Origin: Wohlfahrtiimonas chitiniclastica DSM 18708
GTDB taxonomy: Bacteria > Pseudomonadota > Gammaproteobacteria > Cardiobacteriales > Wohlfahrtiimonadaceae
Direction: 5' to 3'
Length of the DNA: 64,000 bases
Assembly: GCF_000375345.1 (NCBI RefSeq)
Contig: NZ_AQXD01000001.1
Coordinates: 574,600-638,599, forward strand
Translations under genes and position numbers: made by a program
Part shown: positions 54,560 to 64,000 of the stretch, piece after piece
Position numbering within the stretch: position 1 is the first letter of the stretch
How the letters are laid out: each line of letters starts with the position of its first letter
The notes under the pieces: model-generated
What the model saw: only the letters and a program-made list of their open reading frames with translations
Database searches by the model: none
Told to the model about the DNA's origin: nothing

Positions 54560-56410
54560 TTATTTTAATTTAGCTAAACGACTCACATCTCTCACCGCGC
54601 CAAATGCAGCTGAGGTTGCCAGTGCACCATATACTTGTAACGCTGGGGATACTTTACGCGTACGCACTTCTTTAGGCACAAATCCCATTTGTGCTTGAGT
54701 CGCCAATCGTGCGTCAATCTCTTCAGGCGATACATTTAAATGGATTTTGCGTTCAGGGATGTCAATGATGATTTCATCGCCTGTTTCCACAATGGCAATG
54801 ATGCCACCATCCGCTGCTTCTGGCGATGCATGACCAATGGATAAACCAGAAGTTCCGCCAGAGAATCGGCCATCTGTCAATAATGCACAAGCCTTCCCTA
54901 ACCCTTTGGATTTTAAGTAAGACGTTGGGTACAACATCTCTTGCATGCCGGGTCCGCCTTTTGGGCCTTCATAACGAATGATCACCACTTCACCGGCTTT
55001 CACTTCATCGTTTAAAATACCTTTAACGGCAGAATCCTGACTTTCATACACACGTGCACGACCTGTGAATTTTAAAATGGAATCATCCACACCCGCCGTT
55101 TTCACAATGCAGCCATCTTTTGCTAAGTTGCCATACAATACGGCAATGCCACCATCTTGGCTGTAAGCATGTTCACCACTTCTAATGCAGCCATTTTCAC
55201 GGTCTGTATCTAATGATTCAAAGTAACGATCTTGGCTAAACGCTTCTGTGGTGCGTACGCCACCTGGTGCTGATTGATAAAAATGTTTAATTGTTTCATC
55301 CTGTTGCGTCATCACATCCCAACGCTCAATGGCATCTTTCAATGTTGGAGCATGCACAGTTGGGCAATCGGTATGCAATAAATTCATGCGCGCCAATTCA
55401 CCTAGAATACCAATGATGCCGCCTGCGCGATGCACATCTTCCATATGATATCGGCTGGTGGATGGAGACACTTTAGATAAATGTGGTACTTTGCGAGACA
55501 ATCGATCAATGTCCTGCATGGTAAAACCAACACCCGCTTCATGGGCAGCCGCTAATAAATGCAACACAGTATTGCTCGATCCGCCCATGGCAATGTCAAG
55601 CATCATGGCATTTTCAAAAGCTTTAAACGAGGCAATCGAACGTGGCAATACTTGATGATTATCATTGTCATAATAATCGCGCGTGTTTTTTACGATGAGG
55701 CGCGCCGCTTCAAAAAAGAGTTCTTGACGATTTTTATGCGTGGCAACGAGTGAGCCATTACCGGGTAAAGATAAACCTAAGGCTTCCGTTAAGCAGTTCA
55801 TGGAGTTTGCCGTAAACATCCCTGAACATGAGCCACACGTTGGACATGCATTTTCTTCAATGGCTTGAACTTTATCATCTGCTTCGCGATCATCCGCCGC
55901 CATTACCATGGCATCGACAAGATCAAGGCGCAATTTTTCATTGTTCCAAGTGAGCTTCCCTGATTCCATCGGGCCACCTGATACAAAAATGGTGGGAATA
56001 TTCAAACGCATCGATGCCATCAACATGCCTGGGGTGATTTTATCGCAGTTTGAAATACAGATCATGGCATCTGCGCAGTGGGCATTGACCATATATTCTA
56101 CAGAGTCCGCAATCAAATCACGGCTGGGCAGAGAGTACAACATCCCATCATGTCCCATTGCAATGCCATCATCCACGGCAATGGTGTTAAATTCTTTGGC
56201 AACGCCACCGGCTTTTTCAATTTCACGCGCCACCATTTGACCTAAATCTTTCAGGTGCACATGTCCTGGCACAAATTGCGTAAAAGAGTTAACAACGGCA
56301 ATGATCGGTTTTTTAAAATCTTCATTGTTCATTCCTGTGGCACGCCACAACGCACGTGCCCCCGCCATATTACGACCTTGGGTCGATGTATGCGAACGAT
56401 ATTTCGGCAT
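54560..56410 (-). CDS. ilvD: Dihydroxy-acid dehydratase
   Basis: IlvD makes the 2-oxo acid precursors of valine, isoleucine and leucine by dehydration, using an iron-sulfur cluster. The 616-residue length is standard. Cluster and metal motifs are visible: [14 protein letters not shown] near residue 120 and [22 protein letters not shown] near 190-211. The C-terminal [23 protein letters not shown] near 515 is conserved. It is monocistronic and separated from the other branched-chain gene ilvE by more than 20 kb. Confidence 0.97.
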   Translation of the reverse strand: MPKYRSHTSTQGRNMAGARALWRATGMNNEDFKKPIIAVVNSFTQFVPGHVHLKDLGQMVAREIEKAGGVAKEFNTIAVDDGIAMGHDGMLYSLPSRDLIADSVEYMVNAHCADAMICISNCDKITPGMLMASMRLNIPTIFVSGGPMESGKLTWNNEKLRLDLVDAMVMAADDREADDKVQAIEENACPTCGSCSGMFTANSMNCLTEALGLSLPGNGSLVATHKNRQELFFEAARLIVKNTRDYYDNDNHQVLPRSIASFKAFENAMMLDIAMGGSSNTVLHLLAAAHEAGVGFTMQDIDRLSRKVPHLSKVSPSTSRYHMEDVHRAGGIIGILGELARMNLLHTDCPTVHAPTLKDAIERWDVMTQQDETIKHFYQSAPGGVRTTEAFSQDRYFESLDTDRENGCIRSGEHAYSQDGGIAVLYGNLAKDGCIVKTAGVDDSILKFTGRARVYESQDSAVKGILNDEVKAGEVVIIRYEGPKGGPGMQEMLYPTSYLKSKGLGKACALLTDGRFSGGTSGLSIGHASPEAADGGIIAIVETGDEIIIDIPERKIHLNVSPEEIDARLATQAQMGFVPKEVRTRKVSPALQVYGALATSAAFGAVRDVSRLAKLK

Positions 56411-56927
56411 AGTTTTTCCCTGCTGTTCTAAATTCTATTAAATATTCCCTGCTCTAAAAAATTTTAGAGTGATTCGCCACTCACAAATCATTGATCAATT
56501 TAGGTTTTGATCCATTTTGCCTTTTGGGCGCTCTCCATGATGGTTCTAATTATATAGCATGCTTATCTAGCGAAAATCAACTCTAAAGCCGTATTCTAGG
56601 CACTTTGTTTCATTTAATGTTGAGACTCATATCAAAAGTATTTGAAAAATCAGCATCAACACCCATAAATGTGATCAAAAACTATACAGCCAAACTTTGT
56701 TAACTCATTGTAATTAAATATAACCATCAATAGTTAAATGCTAATACGATCATCTTACAATGGATCAATTATTTAAATGATCATCGTTTTTATTTGCAAA
56801 ATTTTTAAAAATTCGTATCTTCTCATTAAGGAGGTGTTTTATATATTAAAAAATATGCATCAAACATACATGAGAAATTTAATTCATTAAAACAATACAA
56901 CAACAAGTAAAATTTGAGGAGGACCCT
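56411..56927. other. Divergent upstream region of ilvD and the acetate permease genes
   Basis: This 517-base AT-rich stretch has no gene. Near ilvD is an 18-base palindrome (CTCTAAAA-AA-TTTTAGAG, 56452-56469), a possible operator. Near the permease genes, GAGGAGG is the ribosome site of the DUF485 gene. Another AAGGAGG at 56828 has no properly spaced start. No riboswitch or leader peptide with branched-chain codons was found. Confidence 0.45.
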
Positions 56928-57275
56928 ATGTCTAATGCTGTAGAACAGGATCGCCAATACGATGTCGTCGTGCATCGTATCTACAATGATCCGCGATTCA
57001 AAGAGATGGTGGCCAAAAAACAGAGATTCAGTCTCTGGCTACTGCTGCTCACATTAGGTTTTTATATTTTGATCATCATTGGCGTTGCCTTTGCACCTGA
57101 TCTCGTTGGATTGCCGATGGCATCTGACATGGTGACCACGTGGGGCATTCCTGCGGGATTCTTTTTGATCATTTGGACCATTTTAATGACAGGCTATTAC
57201 GTCTATCGCACCAATACTTATTATGATCCGATGACGGAAAAGTTGTTAAAGGAGATCGCCAATGAAATTAAATAA
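56928..57275 (+). CDS. yjcH: DUF485 membrane protein (YjcH-like)
   Basis: A 115-residue inner-membrane protein with two helices ([20 protein letters not shown] near residue 32 and a second near 80). The start has the conserved [20 protein letters not shown] block of DUF485. It is always paired with ActP-like sodium:solute symporters and overlaps that gene here by 14 bases. Its exact job is unknown, probably in assembly or stability of the symporter. Confidence 0.92.
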   Translation: MSNAVEQDRQYDVVVHRIYNDPRFKEMVAKKQRFSLWLLLLTLGFYILIIIGVAFAPDLVGLPMASDMVTTWGIPAGFFLIIWTILMTGYYVYRTNTYYDPMTEKLLKEIANEIK

Positions 57276-58971
57276 TGTCTTTAAGCAATTGTTGTGCTTA
57301 GCCATTTTGGGCGTGGGCAGCTTTGCCTTAGCACAAACAACAGGCGGCGGTAAAAACTGGACCGCCATCATCATGTTCTTCGTCTTTGTGTTTGCAACGA
57401 TCGCCATCACATTTTGGGCATCGAATAAAACAAAATCCGCCTCTGACTTCTATACCGCTGGCGGCGGCATCTCAGGCTTTCAAAATGGTTTAGCGATTGC
57501 CGGTGACTATTTATCTTCAGCCTCTTTCCTTGGGATCTCTGCCCTTGTGTTTGCATCAGGTTATGATGGTTTAATTTACTCATTTGGCTTCTTCATTGGT
57601 TGGCCGGTGATTTTATTCCTCATGGCAGAACGCTTTAGAAACTTAGGTCGCTTCACATTTGCGGACGTGACCGCATTTCGTTTGAATCAAACGCCTATTC
57701 GTATTTTAGCGGTGTTCTCCACAATGGCGATCGTGTTGTTATATTTGATCGCACAAATGGTGGGCGCGGGTAAATTAATCGAATTGCTCTTTGGCTTAAA
57801 CTACAACATTGCTGTTTTCATCGTGGGCATTTTGATGATGATCTATGTATTGTTAGGCGGCATGTTGGCCACAACATGGGTGCAAATGATCAAAGCCGTT
57901 TTGATTTTGATCGGCGCAACGTTCATGTCCATCGTGGTTTTATATTGGGTGGGCTTTAACCTTGAAACGTTGTTTGTTGAAGCGACAGATGTTCACAATG
58001 CAGGCACTGCGTTGATGAAACCAGGTTTGGCATATTCTAACCCGATCGATACCATCTCTTTAGGCATTGGCTTAATGTTTGGTACGGCAGGTTTGCCACA
58101 CATCTTGATGCGTTTCTTCACGGTTAAAGATGCCAAAGAAGCAAGAAAATCAGCATTATACGCAACAGGCTTCATTGGTTACTTCTATTTATTGATGTTC
58201 ATCATCGGCTTTGGCGCGATCTTATATGTGACCGGCAAACCTGAATACACCAATGCAGATGGCTTAATTGTGGGCGGTGCGAACATGGTTGCCATCCATT
58301 TATCTCATGCAGTCGGCGGTAACGTATTGTTAGGCTTCATGTCTGCGGTGACATTTGCAACATTGGTTGCGGTTGTTGCAGGTTTAACCTTATCAGGTGC
58401 ATCTGCCATCAGTCATGACTTCTATGCCAACGTCATCAAAAAAGGCAAACCTGTGATGAAAACTGAGTTGATGATTTCACGCATCACCACAGCATCCTTA
58501 GGCATCATTGCAATTTTATTGGGATTATTGTTTGAACATCAAAACGTTGCCTTCTTAGTGGGCTTAGCCTTCTCCATTGCAGCCTCTGCAAACTTCCCAT
58601 TATTGTTCTTATCCATGTATTGGAAACGCTTGACCACAAAAGGCGCGGTCATTGGTGGTGCAGCAGGTTTAATCAGTGCGGTATTGATGATCCTCTTTGG
58701 CCCAGAAGTTTGGGTGAAAGTATTAGGTCACGACAGCCCATTGTTCCCATACAATAACCCTGCGTTATTCTCCATTCCAATTGCATTCATTGTCACATTT
58801 GTGGTGTCATCTATGGATAACTCACAACAAGCTGAAGAAGAGCGTTCTAAATTCATCAGCCAATATGTGCGTTCACAAGTGGGCGGCGAAGGCATCTCTG
58901 AAGCGATTCAACAATATCGCCAAGTGAATCATCCTGAATTTTTCACTGAAGCGCAAAATAAATCATCATAA
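57262..58971 (+). CDS. actP: Cation/acetate symporter (ActP-type)
   Basis: A 569-residue sodium:solute symporter with an N-terminal signal-like segment ([15 protein letters not shown]) and 13 or so helices. Family blocks are [29 protein letters not shown] in parts near residues 68-95, [17 protein letters not shown] near 132, and [21 protein letters not shown] near 275. The expected substrate is acetate or another short monocarboxylate. DUF485-ActP order supports it. No acetyl-CoA synthetase gene is adjacent. Confidence 0.93.
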   Translation: MKLNNVFKQLLCLAILGVGSFALAQTTGGGKNWTAIIMFFVFVFATIAITFWASNKTKSASDFYTAGGGISGFQNGLAIAGDYLSSASFLGISALVFASGYDGLIYSFGFFIGWPVILFLMAERFRNLGRFTFADVTAFRLNQTPIRILAVFSTMAIVLLYLIAQMVGAGKLIELLFGLNYNIAVFIVGILMMIYVLLGGMLATTWVQMIKAVLILIGATFMSIVVLYWVGFNLETLFVEATDVHNAGTALMKPGLAYSNPIDTISLGIGLMFGTAGLPHILMRFFTVKDAKEARKSALYATGFIGYFYLLMFIIGFGAILYVTGKPEYTNADGLIVGGANMVAIHLSHAVGGNVLLGFMSAVTFATLVAVVAGLTLSGASAISHDFYANVIKKGKPVMKTELMISRITTASLGIIAILLGLLFEHQNVAFLVGLAFSIAASANFPLLFLSMYWKRLTTKGAVIGGAAGLISAVLMILFGPEVWVKVLGHDSPLFPYNNPALFSIPIAFIVTFVVSSMDNSQQAEEERSKFISQYVRSQVGGEGISEAIQQYRQVNHPEFFTEAQNKSS

Positions 58972-59000
58972 AATTCCTTTAAAAGGGAATGAAATGACTC

Positions 59001-59031
59001 AATACCTGAACGCTGTTTCAGGTATTTTTTT
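59001..59031 (+). terminator. Terminator after actP
   Basis: The 10-bp perfect stem AATACCTGAA/TTCAGGTATT with a 6-base loop is followed by T residues. Confidence 0.92.
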
Positions 59032-59064
59032 GCCAACATTCTAAAAAACCATAACCATTTTAAA

Positions 59065-59094
59065 TTGTAATGAAATGTTAATGTTCGCTACAAT
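59065..59094 (+). promoter_or_regulatory. Promoter of a candidate small RNA
   Basis: TTGTAA (59065-59070), 18 bases, TACAAT (59089-59094). It stands alone between two terminators with no protein gene downstream on its strand. Confidence 0.5.
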
Positions 59095-59100
59095 GGTTTC

Positions 59101-59181
59101 AGTTTCATGGACTGTTGTGAAACTTAATCTATACGATTACTCTCCTTACAAAAAAGCCCTAAAAATATTTTAGGGCTTTTT
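59101..59181 (+). ncRNA. Candidate small RNA, about 80 nt
   Basis: Between the predicted promoter and a strong terminator lies an RNA with a 5' hairpin (AGTTTCA/TGAAACT, 59101-59124) and an unpaired linker containing TCTCCTT. A 14-bp terminator hairpin (AAAAAGCCCTAAAA/TTTTAGGGCTTTTT) completes it. The linker can pair with Shine-Dalgarno sequences, as in many base-pairing sRNAs. The terminator also serves the convergent rlmJ unit. Confidence 0.5.
59151..59181. terminator. Bidirectional terminator (candidate sRNA and rlmJ operon)
   Basis: A perfect 14-bp stem around an ATA loop has A-runs and T-runs on both sides, so it can end transcription in both directions. Confidence 0.9.
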
Positions 59182-59205
59182 CTTATGCATGAATGCGTAC
59201 AATCT

Positions 59206-60048
59206 TTAAGGGATTTTATAATCCAACGTCGAAGTGGCACCGCGATCGATCCCTAAATGTTTAACCAATGCTGGCAATACACTTTCCAATTCTTTTTTCA
59301 AAGTATACGGCGGATTGACAATGAACATGCCGCTGCCAAACATACCAAATTGATCACCTTCAGGTTCTGTGACAGAAAGCGTTACATTGAGGTAATTGTC
59401 TTTAAACAATTGTTCCAATTTATTGGGCAAATTCAAACTTTCATTGCGTGGCAGCAACGGATACCAAACCATATAACAACCCGTTGAAAACCGTTCATGC
59501 GCTTCTTGCAATGTTTTGATCACCGTTTGATAATCTTTTTTATCTTCATATGGCGGATCAATCAATACCACAGCGCGGCGTGACGATGGCGGCAATAAGC
59601 CAATCAAACCTTTAAAGCCATCCGTGATGCCCACTTGGTACTTGACGCCTTGCCCTTTCATGTTGTTGATGAGAATTTCTGAATCCGTTGGATGCAATTC
59701 AAATAACTTCATGCGATCGGTGCTTCGCACCAACTTTTGGGCAATCACAGGCGAACCCGGATAAAAGCGTTTTTTACCCGTTTGAAATTGATTGATGAAC
59801 AATAAAAAATCATCCAAGGCTTTTGGCAGATCATCCGCTTGTTGCAATGTGCCAATGCCCGCTTCATATTCACCCGTTTTTTCCGCAAAAGGATGATGGG
59901 TATCATAAAGCCCCGCACCAGAATGCGTATCAATGTACCAATATGGTTTATCTTTTTGATTGTAATAGTTTAAAACAGAAAACAGCACAAAGTGCTTGAG
60001 GGCATCTGCATGATTGCCCGCATGAAAGCCATGACGATAACTTAGCAT
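59206..60048 (-). CDS. rlmJ: 23S rRNA (adenine(2030)-N6)-methyltransferase RlmJ
   Basis: RlmJ methylates A2030 of 23S rRNA. The 280-residue protein starts with the family's N-terminal block LSYRHGFHAGNHADALKHFVL. The SAM-binding DTHSGAGLYD near residue 40 and the catalytic VLIDPPYEDKKDY near 163 are intact. It is the last gene of the lepA-lepB-rnc-era unit, three bases after the transporter gene. Confidence 0.95.
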   Translation of the reverse strand: MLSYRHGFHAGNHADALKHFVLFSVLNYYNQKDKPYWYIDTHSGAGLYDTHHPFAEKTGEYEAGIGTLQQADDLPKALDDFLLFINQFQTGKKRFYPGSPVIAQKLVRSTDRMKLFELHPTDSEILINNMKGQGVKYQVGITDGFKGLIGLLPPSSRRAVVLIDPPYEDKKDYQTVIKTLQEAHERFSTGCYMVWYPLLPRNESLNLPNKLEQLFKDNYLNVTLSVTEPEGDQFGMFGSGMFIVNPPYTLKKELESVLPALVKHLGIDRGATSTLDYKIP

Positions 60049-60051
60049 AAA

Positions 60052-60936
60052 TTATTTAGACTCAAAATAAGTGATGTAAAGGAGAGCAGCCACCATAATG
60101 ATCGCGCCCAGCCAAAATTGGGTGCCCACCGTCCAGCCAAAAAAGACAAAGCCTAAGAGCGTATTTAACGGCAGTTTTAGATAATCAAAGGGTTGAATGT
60201 AAATGGCATCCGCCACATGATACGCTTTGACTAAGGTAAATTGTGCAATCATGGTTAAAAAACCCAACACCAATAAATAGCCCATCAATCCCACATCCCA
60301 CACCAAATGCTCCACTTTCAGCGCATGCGTGAAATTATCCGTCAGCGCCAATACTAAGTTAATTGGAAACATGATGAGATAGAGATAAAAAAGAAGGGTT
60401 AAAGGATGATCTTTATCGGCTAAGTATTTAATCAATAATGAATAAATAGCCCAAAAGAAAGCCGCAGCCAATGGTAAAAATGCCACGTAATTCATGGCGG
60501 CATAACTGGGGTTTAAAATTAGGATTGCACCCACAAACCCCATCAATGTCACTAAAATACGCACCGACGTGGCTTTTTCTTTCAAAAATAGGAATGCACC
60601 GATGCTGGCAAATAATGGCGATGTCATCAGCAAAGCAACGCCTTCCCCAATCGGAAATTGAAGGTTCAGTGCTTTCACCCACAGCTGAACCCCAACAATT
60701 GCGGCTAAAATGCGTAAAAAGTGAATCCAAAAACGCTCTGTTTTCGCCACTGTTTTCAACCCAGCTTTTAAAAATGTGGGCAGTAAAAAACAGAAGGCAA
60801 AGCTGTATTGAAAAAAAGCAATCCAACTTGAGCTGATGGGATACTGCTGACTGATGTACGGCGTGATCACATTGATGGCAGCAAAGGCAATACCTGTGGC
60901 CATCATCCAACAAGCACCCATCATTGGTTTTTGCAT
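60052..60936 (-). CDS. EamA/DMT-family transporter
   Basis: A 294-residue membrane protein with about ten helices and the internal duplication of EamA domains. It has an LWVKALNLQFPIGEGVALLMTSPLF block near residue 85 and a C-terminal FGWTVGTQFWLGAIIMVAALLY. The substrate cannot be assigned; relatives export amino acids, nucleosides or drugs. It begins one base after the era stop, so it is part of the era operon. Confidence 0.88.
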   Translation of the reverse strand: MQKPMMGACWMMATGIAFAAINVITPYISQQYPISSSWIAFFQYSFAFCFLLPTFLKAGLKTVAKTERFWIHFLRILAAIVGVQLWVKALNLQFPIGEGVALLMTSPLFASIGAFLFLKEKATSVRILVTLMGFVGAILILNPSYAAMNYVAFLPLAAAFFWAIYSLLIKYLADKDHPLTLLFYLYLIMFPINLVLALTDNFTHALKVEHLVWDVGLMGYLLVLGFLTMIAQFTLVKAYHVADAIYIQPFDYLKLPLNTLLGFVFFGWTVGTQFWLGAIIMVAALLYITYFESK

Positions 60937-60937
60937 A

Positions 60938-61840
60938 TTACAACTCTGTACCCATATAACCTAATGCATTGAGTGAACGTTCATCATCTGACCAACCTTG
61001 ACGCACTTTCACAAACGCTTTTAAAAATACTTTTTTCTCAAACAATTTTTCTAAATCTTGGCGCGCTTGTGTGCTTGCTTCTTTGAGTGTCACACCGCTT
61101 TTACCAATCACGATGCCTTTTTGACTTTCGCGCTCAACCCATACAATGGCATTGATGCGAATGATCTCTGGTTCCACTTCAAAGCTTTCCACTTCCACTG
61201 TCAATGCATACGGAATCTCTTGATTTAAGCGGCGCGTTAATTTTTCACGCAACACTTCACTCGCTAAGAACGCACTCGATGCTGTAGTGATTTCATCTTC
61301 ACTGAACAAAAATGGCTGTTCAGGCAGATAATGCGTTAAAGATTTGATTACCAATTTCATCTGTTTTTCATCTAATGCAGAGATCGGAATGCATTCCGCA
61401 AACTGATATTTACTCATCATTTCAGATAAAAATGGGAACAAGGTTTCCTTATCTTTCACATGATCAATTTTATTGACCACTAAAATCACAGGCTTATCAA
61501 TGTATTTTAAGCGCTTTAATGCCAAGGCATCATCATCGGTGAATTTTAAAGCTTCCACCATAAATAAAATCACATCCGCCATTTCAAGTGAACTGGTGGC
61601 GGTTTTATTTAAATGGCGGTTCAATGCTGAATGCTCAGCCACGTGCAATCCTGGTGTATCAATGAAGATCGCTTGGCAATAATGATCCGTATAAATACCC
61701 GTAATGGCGTGACGCGTGGTTTGTGGCTTACTGGATGTAATGCTCACTTTTTGACCAATCAAACGATTCATCAATGTGGATTTGCCCACATTCGGTCGGC
61801 CAATGATGGAAACGTAGCCTGAGTGTTGGTTTTGATTCAT
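60938..61840 (-). CDS. era: GTPase Era
   Basis: Era is an essential GTPase in 30S ribosome maturation. The 300-residue protein has G1 GRPNVGKST at 14-22, DTPG (G3) near 60, NKID (G4) near 124, and a C-terminal KH domain with GIVIGKSGVTLKEA near 245. Its start overlaps the rnc stop by four bases (ATGA). Confidence 0.97.
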   Translation of the reverse strand: MNQNQHSGYVSIIGRPNVGKSTLMNRLIGQKVSITSSKPQTTRHAITGIYTDHYCQAIFIDTPGLHVAEHSALNRHLNKTATSSLEMADVILFMVEALKFTDDDALALKRLKYIDKPVILVVNKIDHVKDKETLFPFLSEMMSKYQFAECIPISALDEKQMKLVIKSLTHYLPEQPFLFSEDEITTASSAFLASEVLREKLTRRLNQEIPYALTVEVESFEVEPEIIRINAIVWVERESQKGIVIGKSGVTLKEASTQARQDLEKLFEKKVFLKAFVKVRQGWSDDERSLNALGYMGTEL

Positions 61841-62511
61841 AGTAACTTATCAAGCATCAACTGGGCGGCATTCTGCTCTGCCCTTTTTTTGCTTGTTCCT
61901 TCTGCAATGGTTGTAAATGATTGAGCATGACACGCCACTTTAAAGCTTTGAGCGTGGTCTTGTCCTTCAATGGCCACGATCTCATACTCTGGTATCGATT
62001 TATTGATGGCTTGCAAATGCTCTTGTAAACGGCTCTTTGGATCCTTCACAGATTCTGTGATGCATTGGAAAGAGCGCTCATTAATGGTGTGTAACTCCGC
62101 TTCATATAGGCGTAAAATCATGGCTTTAGCGCTTTCAAAGTTGCTGTCTAAAAAGACCGCAGCAATGATGGCTTCCACCGTGTCTGCTAAAATGCTTGCG
62201 CGTTTTGCACCATCGTTTTTACGCTCACCATAGCTGATCACCAAATGTTTTTGTAGATCTAAGGATTTTGCAATGGTGTGCAGCGTCTCTTCCTTCACTA
62301 AGTGGGCACGAATGTTTGATAATTCACCCTCTTTAGCATCCGGAAAACGTTCATACAACGCATGGGCAATTGTGAAATTTAAGCAGCCATCTCCCAAAAA
62401 CTCTAAACGTTCATTGTGAACGCGGGAAACTGAGCGGTGAACCAACGCTTGTTTTAACAAAGCGATGTTCGTAAATTGGTATCCGAGTTTTTCTTGTAGT
62501 CGATCAATCAT
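61837..62511 (-). CDS. rnc: Ribonuclease III
   Basis: RNase III cuts double-stranded RNA, including rRNA precursors. The 224-residue protein has the signature ERLEFLGDGCLNFTIAHAL at residues 34-52; most homologues have GDSVL here, so GDGCL is a mild variant, with the catalytic acidic residues kept. A dsRNA-binding domain is C-terminal (GTSKKRAEQNAAQLML). The spacing to lepB is two bases. Confidence 0.97.
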   Translation of the reverse strand: MIDRLQEKLGYQFTNIALLKQALVHRSVSRVHNERLEFLGDGCLNFTIAHALYERFPDAKEGELSNIRAHLVKEETLHTIAKSLDLQKHLVISYGERKNDGAKRASILADTVEAIIAAVFLDSNFESAKAMILRLYEAELHTINERSFQCITESVKDPKSRLQEHLQAINKSIPEYEIVAIEGQDHAQSFKVACHAQSFTTIAEGTSKKRAEQNAAQLMLDKLL

Positions 62512-62513
62512 AA

Positions 62514-63320
62514 CTATTTCAATACTGTGAAAATGTGGTCACAATCTTTCAATTGCGTCACACATTTGTAATTCATCCAAATAAAATTGGCTTTACCCAC
62601 CAATTGATTATCATTGACAAAGCCCCAATAACGGCTGTCTAAACTATTATCGCGGTTATCGCCAAAAGCCAAGTATTGTCCATCTGGCACTTTAAATGGA
62701 AATGGGCGCAGGATGTCCAACCCGGCATCTGCACGCGTCAAGTATGGCAACTGCTGCACGCCATGCTCAACGATGCCATCTTTAGATGGCAGGTATTCTG
62801 TAAAGATCAAATCTGATTCAGGCTCAATGGCTGGCCCGACATATTCATATTTAACAGGCACACCATTGATGGTGAGCATTTTGTCTTTATAATCCACCAC
62901 ATCACCTGGTAAACCCACAATGCGCTTGATGTAATTGATGCGCTCATCTTTTGGGTATTTAAACACGGCAATGTCACCGCGCTCAACGCCTTCGCCGGCC
63001 TTGCTGAAAATGCGCTCATTGGTGATCGGGTAACGCAAACCAAATGACCAGCGATTGGCCACAATCATGTCACCGGCATATAATGTCGGTTGCATTGAGC
63101 CACTTGGGATGATGAACGGCTCTGCGATGAATGTACGCAGCACCGTCAAAAAGAGAACAACCGGAAACAAAAATGCTGCCCAATCCACCAGTGCCGGCAA
63201 TTTTGTATCCTTTGTGCGCTTTTTCTTAAAATATAAGCGATCAATGAGCAGAATTAAACCCGTCACAGGCACTGCAAACACAATGGCAATCGCCAAGTAA
63301 TGCGTGAATTGGGAAAACAT
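62514..63320 (-). CDS. lepB: Signal peptidase I
   Basis: LepB removes signal peptides from exported proteins. The 268-residue protein has two N-terminal membrane segments (LAIAIVFAVPVTGLILLI and LFPVVLFLTVLRTFI). The catalytic serine is in IPSGSMQPTL (Ser75) and the general-base lysine in INYIKRIVGLPGD near 127. FGDNRDNSLDSRYWG near 220 is box E. It lies 15 bases after lepA. Confidence 0.97.
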   Translation of the reverse strand: MFSQFTHYLAIAIVFAVPVTGLILLIDRLYFKKKRTKDTKLPALVDWAAFLFPVVLFLTVLRTFIAEPFIIPSGSMQPTLYAGDMIVANRWSFGLRYPITNERIFSKAGEGVERGDIAVFKYPKDERINYIKRIVGLPGDVVDYKDKMLTINGVPVKYEYVGPAIEPESDLIFTEYLPSKDGIVEHGVQQLPYLTRADAGLDILRPFPFKVPDGQYLAFGDNRDNSLDSRYWGFVNDNQLVGKANFIWMNYKCVTQLKDCDHIFTVLK

Positions 63321-63335
63321 CGTAATATCCTTTGT

Positions 63336-64000
63336 CTATTTATCAACTTGCAATACAGCTAAGAAGGCAGATTGTGGAATTTCCACGTTACCCACTTGCT
63401 TCATGCGTTTTTTACCCGCTTTTTGTTTCTCGAGTAATTTGCGCTTACGGCTCACGTCACCGCCGTAACATTTCGCCAATACGTCTTTACGCATCGCTTT
63501 GACAGTGCTTCTTGCAATGATTTGCGCACCAATCGCCGCCTGAATGGCAATGTCAAACATCTGGCGTGGAATCAACTCTTTCATTTTTTCCACCAAATCG
63601 CGACCACGATACACCGCATTGTCTTTATGCACAATGAGCGCTAACGCATCAACCGTTTCACCATTGATGAGGATGTCCACTTTCGCAAGATTGGCCGCTT
63701 CATAGCGCACAAATTCATAGTCGAAAGAAGCATAACCACGAGACACTGATTTTAAGCGGTCAAAGAAGTCAAGCACCACTTCACTCATCGGCAATTCAAA
63801 TTGCAATTGCACCTGGGAGCCTGCATACACAATGTTCTTTTGTACGCCGCGCTTTTCCACACACAATGTGATGATGTTGCCTAAGTACTCTTGTGGCGTC
63901 AAAATATTTGCACGAATGATCGGCTCACGGATTTCACTGATTTTATTTGGCGCAGGTAAATCATTCGGGTTATCAATCAATACCACTTCACCATCCGTTT
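63336..64000 (-). CDS. lepA: Elongation factor 4 (LepA), C-terminal part
   Basis: About 220 C-terminal residues of the ribosome-associated GTPase EF4 are present; the G domain lies beyond the window edge. The blocks [20 protein letters not shown] and the lysine-rich LepA-specific C-terminus ([24 protein letters not shown]) are diagnostic. It is the first gene of the lepA-lepB-rnc-era unit. Confidence 0.96.
   Translation of the reverse strand, partial: TDGEVVLIDNPNDLPAPNKISEIREPIIRANILTPQEYLGNIITLCVEKRGVQKNIVYAGSQVQLQFELPMSEVVLDFFDRLKSVSRGYASFDYEFVRYEAANLAKVDILINGETVDALALIVHKDNAVYRGRDLVEKMKELIPRQMFDIAIQAAIGAQIIARSTVKAMRKDVLAKCYGGDVSRKRKLLEKQKAGKKRMKQVGNVEIPQSAFLAVLQVDK

Noticed and set aside
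56452..56469. CTCTAAAA/TTTTAGAG palindrome as ilvD attenuator
   Set aside because: There is no leader peptide with branched-chain codons and no alternative stem. AT-rich palindromes are expected by chance in such DNA.

Overview
The window reads as chromosome from a gammaproteobacterium of moderate GC content with compact, co-directional operons. Gene content and protein character (E. coli-type formate dehydrogenase with FdhE, a lepA-lepB-rnc-era operon, single-chain pyruvate carboxylase, GpmI, YgiB/YgiC, murQ-anmK, DUF485-ActP) would fit a Cardiobacteriales-like lineage such as Wohlfahrtiimonas or Ignatzschineria. That placement is a guess from memory and was not checked.

Layout. 1-4.9 kb: the 3' part of a formate dehydrogenase operon (alpha truncated by the window edge, beta, gamma, then fdhE). 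5.1-8.8 kb: a glycine-rich autotransporter with an extended signal peptide. 8.8-10.2 kb: a trimethylamine monooxygenase-type flavoprotein. 10.5-16.3 kb: a five-gene minus-strand operon encoding a Tat-exported binding protein, a FecCD-type permease, an ATPase, a SAM methyltransferase and a TonB-dependent receptor. Its promoter region carries an inverted repeat that closely resembles a ModE (molybdate sensor) operator, so I propose molybdate/tungstate or a Mo/W chelate as substrate. Divergent from it is a queuosine-precursor transporter gene preceded by a preQ1-I riboswitch. 17-24.6 kb: small lipoprotein, YgiC/YgiB, DsrE, FrnE-like thioredoxin-fold protein, lipoate ligase, a DUF3553 protein and a PhoX-like Tat protein. 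24.7-46.9 kb: housekeeping genes, mostly on the plus strand (gpmI, ctp peptidase, uvrA, ilvE, pyc, a TetR regulator, murQ, anmK, rpoD, dusA, yqeY, dnaG).

47.0-53.7 kb is a complete-looking filamentous prophage (inovirus). It has a putative ssDNA-binding protein, a replication initiator, small coat proteins, a central terminator, an adsorption protein, a pVI-like protein and a Zot/pI-type ATPase, and four small minus-strand genes of unknown or regulatory type. It is flanked by two Xer/dif-type sites sharing a 20-bp identical block. The right-hand one looks like an intact chromosomal dif, which would place the replication terminus here. The phage carries two striking nucleic-acid structures: a roughly 330-bp nested imperfect inverted repeat, and a compact GC-rich hairpin inside the Zot-like gene.

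The right end has ilvD, a DUF485-ActP acetate permease pair, a candidate small RNA, and the minus-strand operon lepA-lepB-rnc-era-(DMT transporter)-rlmJ, with lepA cut by the window edge.

The genes connect in a few ways. Formate dehydrogenase needs Mo or W cofactor, which the 10.5-16.3 kb operon may supply. MurQ and AnmK work on the same muropeptide recycling route. A TetR-type palindrome found at the TetR gene recurs at three other intergenic places, two of them next to the dif region.
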